Shown here in pieces: positions 42,842 through 50,915 of a DNA stretch of 64,000 bases. The stretch comes from Amycolatopsis palatopharyngis (GTDB taxonomy: Bacteria > Actinomycetota > Actinomycetes > Mycobacteriales > Pseudonocardiaceae), in contig NZ_PQHZ01000018.1 of the NCBI RefSeq assembly GCF_003385185.1, positions 51,053 to 115,052 of the forward strand, read 5' to 3'. The translations under genes were made by a program, and so were the position numbers. The notes beneath the pieces are model-generated. The model made no database searches, was not told the DNA's origin, and saw only the letters and a list, made by a program, of their open reading frames with translations. The number at the start of each line of letters is the position of its first letter. Within the stretch, counting starts at the first letter, position 1.

Positions 42842-44677
42842 ATGACGCAGACGGTCCAACCCGACATTCGGCAGGACATGGAGCGCGAGAACGTCACGCC
42901 GCAGCAGCGGGTGGACACCTGGCTCGCGGACTTCGAGGCCGCGCTGGCGGCACGTGACGTGCAACGGGCAGCCGGCATGTTCGCCACCGACAGCTTCTGG
43001 CGCGACCTCGTCGCGTTCACCTGGAACCTCAAGACGGTGGAGGGCCGCGAGGGGGTCGCGGACATGCTGACGGCGCGCCTCGACGACACCGATCCCTCCG
43101 GATTCCGGACCACCGAACCCGCGACCGAAGCCGACGGCGTGACCTCGGCGTGGATCGGCTTCGAGACGGCGGTCGGCCGGGGTCTCGGGCATCTGCGGCT
43201 CACCGACGAGGGTGCGTGGACGCTGCTCACCACGATGCACGAGCTCAAGGGACACGAGGAGAACAAGGGCGTGAGCCGCCCACTCGGTGCGGTGCACGGC
43301 GCCGACCCCGACCGGGTCAGCTGGGCCGATCGGCGGGCACGGGAGGACGCTCAGCTCGGCTACGCGCAGCAGCCGTACGTGGTCGTGGTCGGCGGTGGTC
43401 AGGGCGGAATCGCACTCGGTGCACGATTGCGCCAGCTCGGCGTTCCCGCGCTGGTGATCGAGCGTAACCCGAGGGCGGGCGACTCGTGGCGCAACCGGTA
43501 CAAGACGCTCTGCCTGCACGACCCGGTTTGGTACGACCACCTGCCGTACCTGCCCTTCCCCGACACCTGGCCGGTCTTCGCGCCGAAGGACAAGATCGGT
43601 GACTGGCTGGAGATGTACACACGGGTGATGGAGGTGCCGTACTGGACGTCGAGCACCTGCACCTCGGCGTCCTATGACGAGCACACGAAGGAGTGGACCG
43701 TTCACGTCGACCGGGACGGCGAGCAGGTCACGCTCCGGCCGAAGCAACTGGTGCTCGCCACGGGAATGTCCGGCAAGCCCAGCGTGCCCACCTTGCCAGG
43801 GCAGGACAGATTCGCAGGTGACCAGCACCATTCCAGTCAGCACCCGGGGCCGGAGGCGTACGCGGGCAAACGCGCTGTGGTGATCGGCTCGAACAACTCG
43901 GCGCACGACATCTGTGGCGCGCTGTGGGAGGCGGGTGCCGACGTCACGATGGTCCAGCGGTCGTCGACACACGTGGTCAAGTCGGACTCGCTGATGGAGC
44001 TGGGACTGGGCGATCTGTACTCCGAGCGGGCCGTGGCCGGCGGGATGACCACGCAGAAGGCCGACCTCACGTTCGCCTCGCTGCCGTACCGGATCATGCA
44101 CGAGTTCCAGATCCCGGTGTACCAGGCGATCGCCGAGCGCGACGCCGACTTCTACGAGCGGCTGGAGAAGGCGGGCTTCCGGCACGACTGGGGCGACGAC
44201 GGCTCCGGGCTGTTCATGAAGTACCTACGCCGTGGCTCCGGATACTACATCGACGTGGGTGCGAGCGAACTCGTCGCGAACGGGGACATCAAACTCGCGC
44301 ACGGGCAGGTTCGCGAGCTGACCGAACACGAGGTCGTGCTGGCCGATGGCACCCGCCTGCCCGCGGATCTGGTCGTTTACGCGACGGGCTTCGGCTCGAT
44401 GAACGGCTGGGCCGGCGACCTGATCGGTCAGGACGTGGCGGACAAGGTCGGCAAGTGCTGGGGCCTCGGGTCCGGCACCACCAAGGACCCGGGGCCGTGG
44501 GAGGGGGAGCAGCGCAACATGTGGAAGCCAACGCAGCAGGAGGGCCTCTGGTTCCACGGCGGGAACCTGCACCAGTCGCGGCACTACTCGCTGTACCTCG
44601 CGCTGCAGCTCAAGGCCCGCCACGAGAACATTCCCACCCCGGTCTACGGCCTCCAGGAGGTCCACCACCTCACCTAA
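42842..44677 (+). CDS. Flavin-containing monooxygenase with an N-terminal NTF2-like domain
   Basis: The 611-residue protein has an NTF2-like domain (about 20-150) followed by a class B flavoprotein monooxygenase. The FAD Rossmann motif GGGQGG is at 184-189 and is followed by ERNPRAGDSWRNRY. The NADPH-site segment VVIGSNNSAHD has Asn in place of the second Gly of GxGxxG. LVVYATGF is the conserved ATG motif near the C-terminus. The family oxygenates N or S or performs Baeyer-Villiger reactions; related actinobacterial proteins carry the same NTF2 fusion. The start is ATG 42842 with GAGAGGA. The substrate is unknown. Confidence 0.85.
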   Translation: MTQTVQPDIRQDMERENVTPQQRVDTWLADFEAALAARDVQRAAGMFATDSFWRDLVAFTWNLKTVEGREGVADMLTARLDDTDPSGFRTTEPATEADGVTSAWIGFETAVGRGLGHLRLTDEGAWTLLTTMHELKGHEENKGVSRPLGAVHGADPDRVSWADRRAREDAQLGYAQQPYVVVVGGGQGGIALGARLRQLGVPALVIERNPRAGDSWRNRYKTLCLHDPVWYDHLPYLPFPDTWPVFAPKDKIGDWLEMYTRVMEVPYWTSSTCTSASYDEHTKEWTVHVDRDGEQVTLRPKQLVLATGMSGKPSVPTLPGQDRFAGDQHHSSQHPGPEAYAGKRAVVIGSNNSAHDICGALWEAGADVTMVQRSSTHVVKSDSLMELGLGDLYSERAVAGGMTTQKADLTFASLPYRIMHEFQIPVYQAIAERDADFYERLEKAGFRHDWGDDGSGLFMKYLRRGSGYYIDVGASELVANGDIKLAHGQVRELTEHEVVLADGTRLPADLVVYATGFGSMNGWAGDLIGQDVADKVGKCWGLGSGTTKDPGPWEGEQRNMWKPTQQEGLWFHGGNLHQSRHYSLYLALQLKARHENIPTPVYGLQEVHHLT

Positions 44678-44718
44678 CCCGGCCCGACCCGGACCCGCAA
44701 GGCGCCCACACCCGGCGT

Positions 44719-44771
44719 CGCACTTTCCCGGGAAAGCGCGGTATGGCATCGCACGTTCCCGGGAAAGTGCG
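44719..44771. repeat. Two CCCGGG-centred palindromic elements
   Basis: Two 22-base near-perfect palindromes (44719-44740 and 44750-44771), each of the form CGCAC-TTCCCGGGAA-GTGCG with one or two changes, are separated by 9 bases. They can fold singly or as one long hairpin. They follow the monooxygenase gene and may act as a terminator; the sequence also resembles the loop side of the catA-catB hairpin (CCCCGGAAAGCGCCC). Confidence 0.7.
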
Positions 44772-44807
44772 AGGGGGTGTGGAGCCTGCCCGGATAGGGT
44801 GAGGCGC

Positions 44808-45101
44808 ATGATTCGTCATACGGTCGCGTTCCGGCTTCGCCATGCCCCTGGCTCCGACGAGGAGCGCCAGTTCCTGAAGGCGGCGCTCGCACTCGCCGAC
44901 ATTCCCGGCGTCGAACGTTTCGAACAACTGCGTCAGACGAGCCCCAAGAACGACTTCCGGTTCGGCTTCTCGATGGAGTTCGCCGACCAGACGGCCTACA
45001 CGAACTACAACGAACACCCGGTGCACACGGGTTTCGTGGCCGAACGCTGGCTGACCGAGGTCGAGGACTTCCTCGAGATCGACTACGAGCCCCTCGACTG
45101 A
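44808..45101 (+). CDS. Dabb-domain (stress-responsive alpha/beta barrel) protein
   Basis: The 97-residue single-domain protein starts MIRHTVAFRLRHAPGSDEE and has GVERFEQLRQTSPKNDFRFG and the YNEHPVHTGFVAERW segment with the family's conserved H-x-x-H-x-x-F pattern. Dabb proteins form dimeric barrels related to ABM monooxygenases; some bind polyketide-like ligands, many have no known role. The start is ATG 44808 after GGGTGAGG. Its stop is 5 bases before the deaminase gene, so the two are probably co-transcribed. Confidence 0.82.
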   Translation: MIRHTVAFRLRHAPGSDEERQFLKAALALADIPGVERFEQLRQTSPKNDFRFGFSMEFADQTAYTNYNEHPVHTGFVAERWLTEVEDFLEIDYEPLD

Positions 45102-45106
45102 GCACC

Positions 45107-45592
45107 ATGGTCGACGAAGCCGAGTTGCGGTACCTGCGCCGTTGTGTGGAACTGGCGACGCAGGCCCTGGAAACGGGCGACGAGCCGTTCGGTTCCGTGC
45201 TCGTCTCCGCGGCGGGGGACGTGCTGGCCGAGGACCACAACCGCGTGGCGGGCGGTGACCACACCCGGCACCCCGAGTTCGAGCTGGCGCGCTGGTCGGC
45301 GGCGAACCTGACGCCTGCCCAGCGGGCGGCGGCCACCGTCTACACCTCGGGCGAGCACTGTCCGATGTGTGCGGCCGCGCACGGGTGGGTCGGCCTCGGC
45401 CGGATCGTGTACGCGAGCTCGTCGCAGCAACTGGCGTCCTGGCTCGCCGAGCTCGGGGTTCCGCCACCACCCGTGCGTACGCTGCCGATCAGGCAGATTG
45501 TTCCGGACGCCGTCGTGGACGGTCCGGTACCCGAACTCGCGGAACGGATCCGGGACCTGCACCGCCGATTTCACGACCGCGGGGCGGGCTGA
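45107..45592 (+). CDS. Nucleoside deaminase-family zinc hydrolase
   Basis: The 161-residue CDA-fold protein carries the zinc site His55 and catalytic Glu57 in RHPEFE, where most relatives have HAE, and Cys85 and Cys88 in EHCPMC. The HPE variant and ARWSA context match the guanine-deaminase-like or tRNA-adenosine-deaminase-like group. The exact base is not determined. It lies downstream of the Dabb gene and ends one base before the convergent LacI remnant. Confidence 0.83.
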   Translation: MVDEAELRYLRRCVELATQALETGDEPFGSVLVSAAGDVLAEDHNRVAGGDHTRHPEFELARWSAANLTPAQRAAATVYTSGEHCPMCAAAHGWVGLGRIVYASSSQQLASWLAELGVPPPPVRTLPIRQIVPDAVVDGPVPELAERIRDLHRRFHDRGAG

Positions 45593-45593
45593 G

Positions 45594-45968
45594 TCAGCGG
45601 GTCGGAGCCGGCCCGCTGGAGCCACGAACGACCAGATGTGAGGGCAGCACCAGGTGGCCCGCTCGTGCGCGCCGCGCGTCGTCGCGCGCACCGAGCAGCA
45701 GGTCGACGGCCAGCCTGCCTGCCTCGTCGAACTGCCCGGCCAGCGTGGTCAGCGGGGGCGAGCAGAAGTCCGCGCCGAAGATGTCGTCGTAGCCGACCAC
45801 GCTGATCTCCTCCGGCACGCGGACCCCCCGGTCGACGAACCGGCGCAGCATGCCGATCGCGAGCAGGTCGTTGTGGGCGATGGCCGCGGTCGCCCCCTGG
45901 CCGAATGCGGCATCGGCCGCGGCGGCACCGCCGCGCACCGCGGGCGGGAACGGCCCAAGCCTGGTCGC
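45594..45968 (-). pseudogene. C-terminal remnant of a LacI-family regulator
   Basis: About 120 codons encode only the last third of a LacI repressor: RLGPFPPAVRGGAAAADAAF, then AAIAHNDLLAIGMLRRFVDR, VPEEISVVGYDDIFGADFCS and LVLPSHLVVRGS. The DNA-binding domain and the first half of the sugar-binding domain are absent. The frame continues beyond 45968, but that sequence is the antisense of a dehydroquinase gene. The cut coincides with the 5' cut of that gene, so one deletion probably removed both 5' ends. Confidence 0.78.
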
Positions 45969-46355
45969 CGGGAGCCAGGCAAGTACGGCACGACGACGTA
46001 CGACCAGCTCGCCGAATCGTGCCGGACGGTGGGCGAGGAGCTGGGACTGACGGTGCGGGTACGGCAGACCAATGCCGAGCACGAGATGCTGGGCTGGGTC
46101 CACGAGGCCGCAGACGAAGGCGCGGCTGTCGTACTGAACCCGGCGGCCTGGACGCATACGTCGGTCGCGCTTCGGGACGCGTGTGCGATGCTCACCGGCC
46201 CACTCGTCGAGGTGCACATCACCAACGTCCATGCGCGTGAGCCGTTCCGGGCGCACTCCTACATCTCCCCGGTCGCCACCGCGTCGATCGTCGGTTGTGG
46301 ACCCGAGGGCTACGAACTCGCGCTGCGTTGGCTGGCTCGCAGGGAAACGCCGTGA
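45969..46355 (+). pseudogene. aroQ: 5'-truncated type II 3-dehydroquinate dehydratase
   Basis: The frame encodes REPGKYGTTTYDQL, then VRQTNAEHEMLGWVHEA, VLNPAAWTHTSVALRDA and VEVHITNVHAREPFRAHS, the type II dehydroquinase motifs in order. The N-terminal NGPNLNLLGT segment, which precedes the catalytic loop and begins every homologue, is missing and there is no start codon before the remnant. About 128 of roughly 145 residues remain. In the catabolic direction it would turn 3-dehydroquinate into 3-dehydroshikimate. It overlaps the next gene by GTGA, so it once headed the quinate operon. Confidence 0.8.
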
Positions 46356-47389
46356 GTCGAGTGCGCCTCGCCGTCGCGGGTGCCGGTCTCATCGGGCGCA
46401 GGCACGCGGCGCTGGTGTCTGCGAGTGCGGAATGTGAGCTGGTGGGCATCGCGGACCCCGAGTCTGGTGCCAGGGAGTTCGCCGAGGCCGCCGGGGTGCC
46501 GGCATATGTGGAGCTGGCGGACCTGCTCGACACCGTCCACCCGGATGGGGTCATCGTGGCCTCACCGAACAGGTTCCACGTCCGGCACGGCCTGCAGTGC
46601 GTCAAGGCGGGTGTCCCCGTGCTGGTGGAGAAGCCGATCGCCGACACCGTCGCCGAGGCGGAGATACTGGTCGAGGCCGCCGAGGGGTCGGGAGTGCCCT
46701 TGCTGGTGGGACACCATCGGCGGCACAGCCCGATACTGGCCACTGCACGCACCCTTGTGGAGCGTGGGGTGCTGGGCCGTCTGGTCGCGGTCATGGGTAG
46801 CGCGGTGTTCTGCAAGCCGGACACCTACTTCGACGAGGCGCCGTGGCGGCGGGAGCCGGGTGGCGGCCCCATCCTGATCAACCTGATCCACGAGATCGAC
46901 AACCTACGCGCGCTGTGCGGCGACATCGTTAGCGTGCAGGCGACCGCCTCCAACGAGGTCAGGGGATTCGCGGTGGAGGACACGGTCGCGATCACGCTGC
47001 GGTTCGCCTCCGGAGCGCTCGGCACCTTTCTGCTGTCGGATACCGCGGCGGCGGCGAGGAGCTGGGAACAGACCTCGCGAGAGGACGCGGGCTACCCGAG
47101 CTACGCCGACGAGGACTGTTACGTGCTCGCGGGCACGGAGGGATCGCTGTCGATCCCCAGCATGCGGCTGAGGGTGTTCACCGGGGAACGCTCGTGGTGG
47201 AAGCCGTTGCGCACCTCGACCGTCGAGGTGCCGAATGCGGACCCGCTCGCCAGACAGCTCGCCCATTTCCATGCGGTCGTCCGAGGCTTGGAACAGCCCA
47301 TAGTGGACGGTCGTCAGGGCCTGGAGACATTGCGGGTGACGCAGGCGATCGCCGAAGCCGCGGACTCCGGTCAGCTCGTGGCAACCTGA
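46352..47389 (+). CDS. Gfo/Idh/MocA-family NAD(P)-dependent dehydrogenase
   Basis: The 345-residue oxidoreductase starts at GTG 46352 (GTGA overlap with the dehydroquinase remnant). It has the Rossmann motif VAGAGLIGRRHA near residue 9 and the EKPIADTVAEAE motif that holds the conserved Lys. The C-terminal domain contains GGGPILINLIHEIDNLRALCG with the family's D/H pair. Its place between dehydroquinase and dehydroshikimate dehydratase genes makes quinate, shikimate or a related cyclitol a plausible substrate. Confidence 0.84.
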   Translation: MSRVRLAVAGAGLIGRRHAALVSASAECELVGIADPESGAREFAEAAGVPAYVELADLLDTVHPDGVIVASPNRFHVRHGLQCVKAGVPVLVEKPIADTVAEAEILVEAAEGSGVPLLVGHHRRHSPILATARTLVERGVLGRLVAVMGSAVFCKPDTYFDEAPWRREPGGGPILINLIHEIDNLRALCGDIVSVQATASNEVRGFAVEDTVAITLRFASGALGTFLLSDTAAAARSWEQTSREDAGYPSYADEDCYVLAGTEGSLSIPSMRLRVFTGERSWWKPLRTSTVEVPNADPLARQLAHFHAVVRGLEQPIVDGRQGLETLRVTQAIAEAADSGQLVAT

Positions 47390-47406
47390 TGATGGAGGAA
47401 GGGCGA

Positions 47407-49233
47407 ATGCGCAAAGCCATCGCGACTGTGTGCCTCTCGGGCACACTGGAGGACAAGCTGAAAGCCGCGGCGGGGGCGGGCTTCGCCGGAGTGGAGATCT
47501 TCGAGAACGATCTGATCGCCTCACCCTCCGCCCCGGAACAGATCCGGGCCCGGTGCGCGGATCTCGGCCTCTCGATCGACCTCTACCAGCCGTTCCGGGA
47601 TTTCGAGGCGGTCGGGCAGGAGACCTTGCGGCGCAATCTCCGTCGGGCGGAGCGCAAGTTCGAGCTGATGCGCCGGTTGGGAGCTGACACCGTCCTCGTC
47701 TGCTCCTCGGTGTCCCCCGAGGCGGTGGACGATGACGACCTGGCGGCCGAACAACTCCACACGCTGGCGGAACTCGCGGCCGAACACGGAATCAGAGTCG
47801 CCTACGAGGCTCTGGCCTGGGGTCGATTTGTCGATACATGGCAGCATTCCTGGGAGATCGTCCGGCGGGGTGACCATCCCGCGCTAGGGCTCTGTCTGGA
47901 CAGTTTCCATGTGCTGTCCCGGTCTAGCGATGTCAGCGGACTCGCCGACGTCCCTGGTGAGAAGCTGTTCTTCCTGCAACTGGCCGACGCCCCGCGTTTG
48001 AACATGGACGTGCTGCAGTGGAGCAGGCACCACCGCCTCTTTCCCGGTCAGGGCTCCTTCGACCTGGCCGCATTCGTCGGCCCGATACTGGCCGCCGGTT
48101 ATCGGGGTCCGCTGTCGCTGGAGGTCTTCAACGACGTGTACCGCCAGTCGGCCCCGGAACGTGCGGCCGTCGACGCGATGCGTTCACTCATCGCACTCGA
48201 GGAGCAACTCGGGAACAGTTCGACAGCACCGGGGCGGGAGCGGATCGAGATACCGGCCGCACCGGAGCTGTCGGGATTCGCGTTCGCCGAGATCGCGGTG
48301 GACGACGACTCGGGACCACGGGTGGAACGAGCGCTGGCCGCGATGGGCTTCGCGCACCTCGGCCAGCACCGCTCGAAGCCCGTGCAACTGTGGCAGCAGG
48401 GCGACGCTCGGGTACTGCTCAATTCCGGTGCGGACGGGGCGACCGCGATCAGCGCGCTGGCGGTCGAGTCGGCGGATCCTCCACGCTCGGCCAGTCGAGC
48501 GGAAGCGTTGCTGGCACCCGCGATTCCACGGACGCGCGGCCCGGCCGAGGCAGACTTGAGTGCGGTCGCGGCGCCGGACGGAACGTCGGTGTTCTTCTGC
48601 CGCACCGGCGCTGACGACACGAAGAGCTGGCTGTCTGACTTCATCCTCACCGGCACGGAACACCGCCCGGCCACGGCCTTGACCGGAATCGACCACGTAG
48701 CGCTCGCGCAGCCCTTCGACCACTTCGACGAGGCCGGACTGTTCTACCGAGCCGTGCTGGGGCTGGAACCGAGCGGGGACAGCGAGTTCGCCGCACCGTT
48801 CGGTCTGGTGCGCAGCCGGATGGTCGGAGACCAGGACAGGCGGGTGCGGATCGCGTTGCACGGAACATTGCTGCGCAGGGGAAGCTGGTCGCCCGGTGTA
48901 CCGAATCCACAACACATCGCCTTCGAGACCGAGGATGTGTTCGCCTGTGCGAGGGCGATGCGGAAGCGAGGAGCGCCGCTGCTGACCATCTCGGACAACT
49001 ACTACGACGACCTCGACGCGCGGCTGGCACTCGATCCCGAGGTTCTGGCGGCCATGCGGGAATGCCACGTGCTCTACGACCGAGACGAGACCGGCGAGTT
49101 CTTCCACTTCCACACCGAGGTCCTCGGCTCGCGGGTCTTCTTCGAGGTCGTACAACGCGTCGGCGACTACACCGGCCACGGCGCGATCAACGCCCCCATC
49201 CGCATGGCCGCCCACCGCGAAGCCCGCCGCTAA
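47407..49233 (+). CDS. quiC: 3-dehydroshikimate dehydratase fused to an HPPD-like VOC domain (QuiC1-type)
   Basis: The 608-residue fusion has an N-terminal sugar-phosphate-isomerase-like barrel (about 1-275) with metal residues Glu134 (VAYEAL), Asp165 and His168 (CLDSFH), Gln191 (FLQLAD) and Glu239 (SLEVFN). These are the positions I recall for bacterial QuiC1. The C-terminal part (about 280-600) is a vicinal-oxygen-chelate region like 4-hydroxyphenylpyruvate dioxygenase, with HVALAQ, HIAFET and RVFFEVVQR. The enzyme makes protocatechuate from 3-dehydroshikimate. The start ATG 47407 follows GGAGGAAGG. Protocatechuate ring-cleavage genes are not in the window. Confidence 0.87.
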   Translation: MRKAIATVCLSGTLEDKLKAAAGAGFAGVEIFENDLIASPSAPEQIRARCADLGLSIDLYQPFRDFEAVGQETLRRNLRRAERKFELMRRLGADTVLVCSSVSPEAVDDDDLAAEQLHTLAELAAEHGIRVAYEALAWGRFVDTWQHSWEIVRRGDHPALGLCLDSFHVLSRSSDVSGLADVPGEKLFFLQLADAPRLNMDVLQWSRHHRLFPGQGSFDLAAFVGPILAAGYRGPLSLEVFNDVYRQSAPERAAVDAMRSLIALEEQLGNSSTAPGRERIEIPAAPELSGFAFAEIAVDDDSGPRVERALAAMGFAHLGQHRSKPVQLWQQGDARVLLNSGADGATAISALAVESADPPRSASRAEALLAPAIPRTRGPAEADLSAVAAPDGTSVFFCRTGADDTKSWLSDFILTGTEHRPATALTGIDHVALAQPFDHFDEAGLFYRAVLGLEPSGDSEFAAPFGLVRSRMVGDQDRRVRIALHGTLLRRGSWSPGVPNPQHIAFETEDVFACARAMRKRGAPLLTISDNYYDDLDARLALDPEVLAAMRECHVLYDRDETGEFFHFHTEVLGSRVFFEVVQRVGDYTGHGAINAPIRMAAHREARR

Positions 49234-49235
49234 CC

Positions 49236-49319
49236 CGACTTTGCAGTTTCCGGCCCCGAGTTTGCAGTTTCGGGGCTCGTGTTGGCAGTTTCGGGGCGCG
49301 AGTTTGCGGTTTGCGCGCG
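49236..49319. repeat. Four tandem copies of the 21-bp repeat
   Basis: Units 49236-49256, 49257-49277, 49278-49298 and 49299-49319 share the core GAGTTTGCAGTTTCGGGG. They begin just after the dehydroshikimate dehydratase stop. This is the same family as at 5962-6024, some 43 kb away. Units are contiguous, without spacers. Confidence 0.9.
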
Positions 49320-49370
49320 GCGCGGGGTGGGGTGGTCGGGTTTCGGGCACGCCTTCGGCGCGCCCTGTGC

Positions 49371-49419
49371 AATTGTCGCTCCACGTATCACCCTTGCGGG
49401 GTGGCTGGTAGCGACAATT
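49371..49419. promoter_or_regulatory. Long-armed inverted repeat upstream of the DUF222 gene
   Basis: AATTGTCGCT (49371-49380) and AGCGACAATT (49410-49419) are exact inverted copies, with CACCC and GGGTG also able to pair inside the 29-base spacer. It may be a terminator, operator or the end of a mobile fragment. It lies 61 bases before the DUF222 start. Confidence 0.55.
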
Positions 49420-49468
49420 ACCCAGGGAACGGACCGGCTGTGCGCCGGTTTTTGTCGGACCCTCTTTC

Positions 49469-49474
49469 TATAAT
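49469..49474 (+). promoter_or_regulatory. Consensus -10 box giving a leaderless DUF222 transcript
   Basis: TATAAT occurs six bases before GTG 49481. If transcription starts seven bases downstream of the box, the mRNA begins at the start codon itself. No ribosome site precedes the GTG, which agrees with a leaderless message. No good -35 box was seen. Confidence 0.5.
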
Positions 49475-49480
49475 CGTGGG

Positions 49481-50674
49481 GTGACTGGTTCAGGGGGAAA
49501 TGTGGCGGTGCCGGGTCTGTCCCGGCGAAGATCGATACTCGTCGCGCGGCTACAGTCGATCGAGCGGACTCGGTCCAAAATGGAGGCCCGGCAACTGTCC
49601 GACATCGCCGAACTGGTCTCAACATCTCCGGGGGCAACTCGGGATGTCGCTCAAGAAGTCGCACTGGCATTGTCGATCACGCCGCATGCGGCGGAGCGGA
49701 TGGTGTCGCTCGCGGTGGCGTTGACGACCCGACTGCCGCACACCCTGGCGGCGATGAAAGCGGGGATGCTGGACGGGTACAAGGCGTCGAAGATCGCCGA
49801 CGTCACCGGTTCCCTGTCCGATGATCTGGTGGCGCTGGCCGATGAGCGGCTCTCGCAGCGGTTGGCGGGCAAGGATCCGACGCAGTTGCGGCGGGCGGCG
49901 CACCATGTTGTCGCCACCGTCGACCCCGACGGGTATGCGAAGCGGGTGGCGCGGCGCCGGGAGGGACGGTCGCTGCAGTTGGTGCAGCAGGGTGAGGGCA
50001 TGGCCACCCTGATCGCCGACCTGCCCGCCGAAATAGCCACCTCGATCTATGCCCGTATTGACCGCGACGCGCGCAGGCTCCGCCACGCCGGAGCCACCGA
50101 CACTCTCGACCAGCTCCGCGCTGACCTCTTCGCCAAGCTGTGCCTGCGCGACGGCACCGGCACCGGAAATGTGCGGGCGGAGGTGTTCGTCTACGTCGCC
50201 GCCACCACACTGCTCGAACTGGACGACGAACCCGCCGAGATGACCGGACACGGGTTCATCCCGGCATGGCTCGCCCGCCAGATCGCCACCGGACCCAACA
50301 CCACCTGGCGGCGCATCCTCACCGATCCGATGACTGGTCATCCCATCGACCTGGGCCGTACCCGGTATCGCCCCACCGCACCGTTGGACGAGTTCGTTCG
50401 CATTCGGGATCGAGAGTGCCGTGCATCGGGGTGTTACCGGCCGTCGCAGTCCTGCGAACTCGACCACAGCCTCGACTGGCGCAAACACGGCACCACCACC
50501 GAACAACGCCTCATCAGCCTCTGCAAGTCACACCACCGCTTGAAGGACCGGCCCGGCTGGCACTACACCGTCAACCCCACCGACAACACCCTCACCATCA
50601 CCACCCCGACCGGCCAACACCACAACAGCCGACCCCAACCACTCCACAAACCCCTCGACCCACCACCGATCTGA
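49481..50674 (+). CDS. DUF222/13E12-family protein with HNH nuclease domain
   Basis: The 397-residue protein has a DUF222 N-terminal region (about 15-310), with LVARLQSIERTRSKMEARQL and AMKAGMLDGYKASKIAD, and a C-terminal HNH motif RECRASGC, then CELDHSLDW and LCKSHHRLKD. These 13E12-type genes are multicopy in many actinobacteria and are often considered mobile, though their action is unproven. The start is GTG 49481, at the likely transcription start. The last 40 residues are His/Pro/Thr-rich. Neighbouring repeats (21-bp array and a 10-bp-arm inverted repeat) mark an unstable site. Confidence 0.85.
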   Translation: MTGSGGNVAVPGLSRRRSILVARLQSIERTRSKMEARQLSDIAELVSTSPGATRDVAQEVALALSITPHAAERMVSLAVALTTRLPHTLAAMKAGMLDGYKASKIADVTGSLSDDLVALADERLSQRLAGKDPTQLRRAAHHVVATVDPDGYAKRVARRREGRSLQLVQQGEGMATLIADLPAEIATSIYARIDRDARRLRHAGATDTLDQLRADLFAKLCLRDGTGTGNVRAEVFVYVAATTLLELDDEPAEMTGHGFIPAWLARQIATGPNTTWRRILTDPMTGHPIDLGRTRYRPTAPLDEFVRIRDRECRASGCYRPSQSCELDHSLDWRKHGTTTEQRLISLCKSHHRLKDRPGWHYTVNPTDNTLTITTPTGQHHNSRPQPLHKPLDPPPI

Positions 50675-50881
50675 ACATCGGCGTGGGAGGGTTCGGTGTG
50701 AGCGAACCAACGAAAGGTCGACGAATCCCCAGACTTGCTCCTGGGCATGGACTACTTCGCCTGCCGGGGCGTCGAGTCCTCCCGGCTCCCCAGTTGGCTG
50801 CCACTTCCCGACGTCGCCCCCTGACATCTCTCGCCATTTCCGCACCCCCGCATCCTCGCTGTGTTAGACCGAGGAGATGAC

Positions 50882-50915
50882 TGACGGTCTCGATGCGGCG
50901 CGCGGGAGACCGTCA
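50882..50915 (-). terminator. Terminator hairpin of the FAD monooxygenase gene
   Basis: TGACGGTCTC (50882-50891) pairs exactly with GAGACCGTCA (50906-50915) across a 14-base loop. The right arm includes the stop codon of the minus-strand monooxygenase. It could stop transcription from both sides. Confidence 0.6.

Noticed and set aside
45931..45970. A frameshifted NGPNL-type dehydroquinase N-terminus upstream of 45969
   Set aside because: AACGGCCCAAGCCTG does read NGPSL, but the same bases encode the LGPFPP segment of the LacI protein on the other strand, which is the better match; the resemblance is probably chance.
49236..49319. CRISPR array at the 21-bp repeats (and at 5962 and 31471)
   Set aside because: Units are directly adjacent with no unique spacers, and no cas genes are present.
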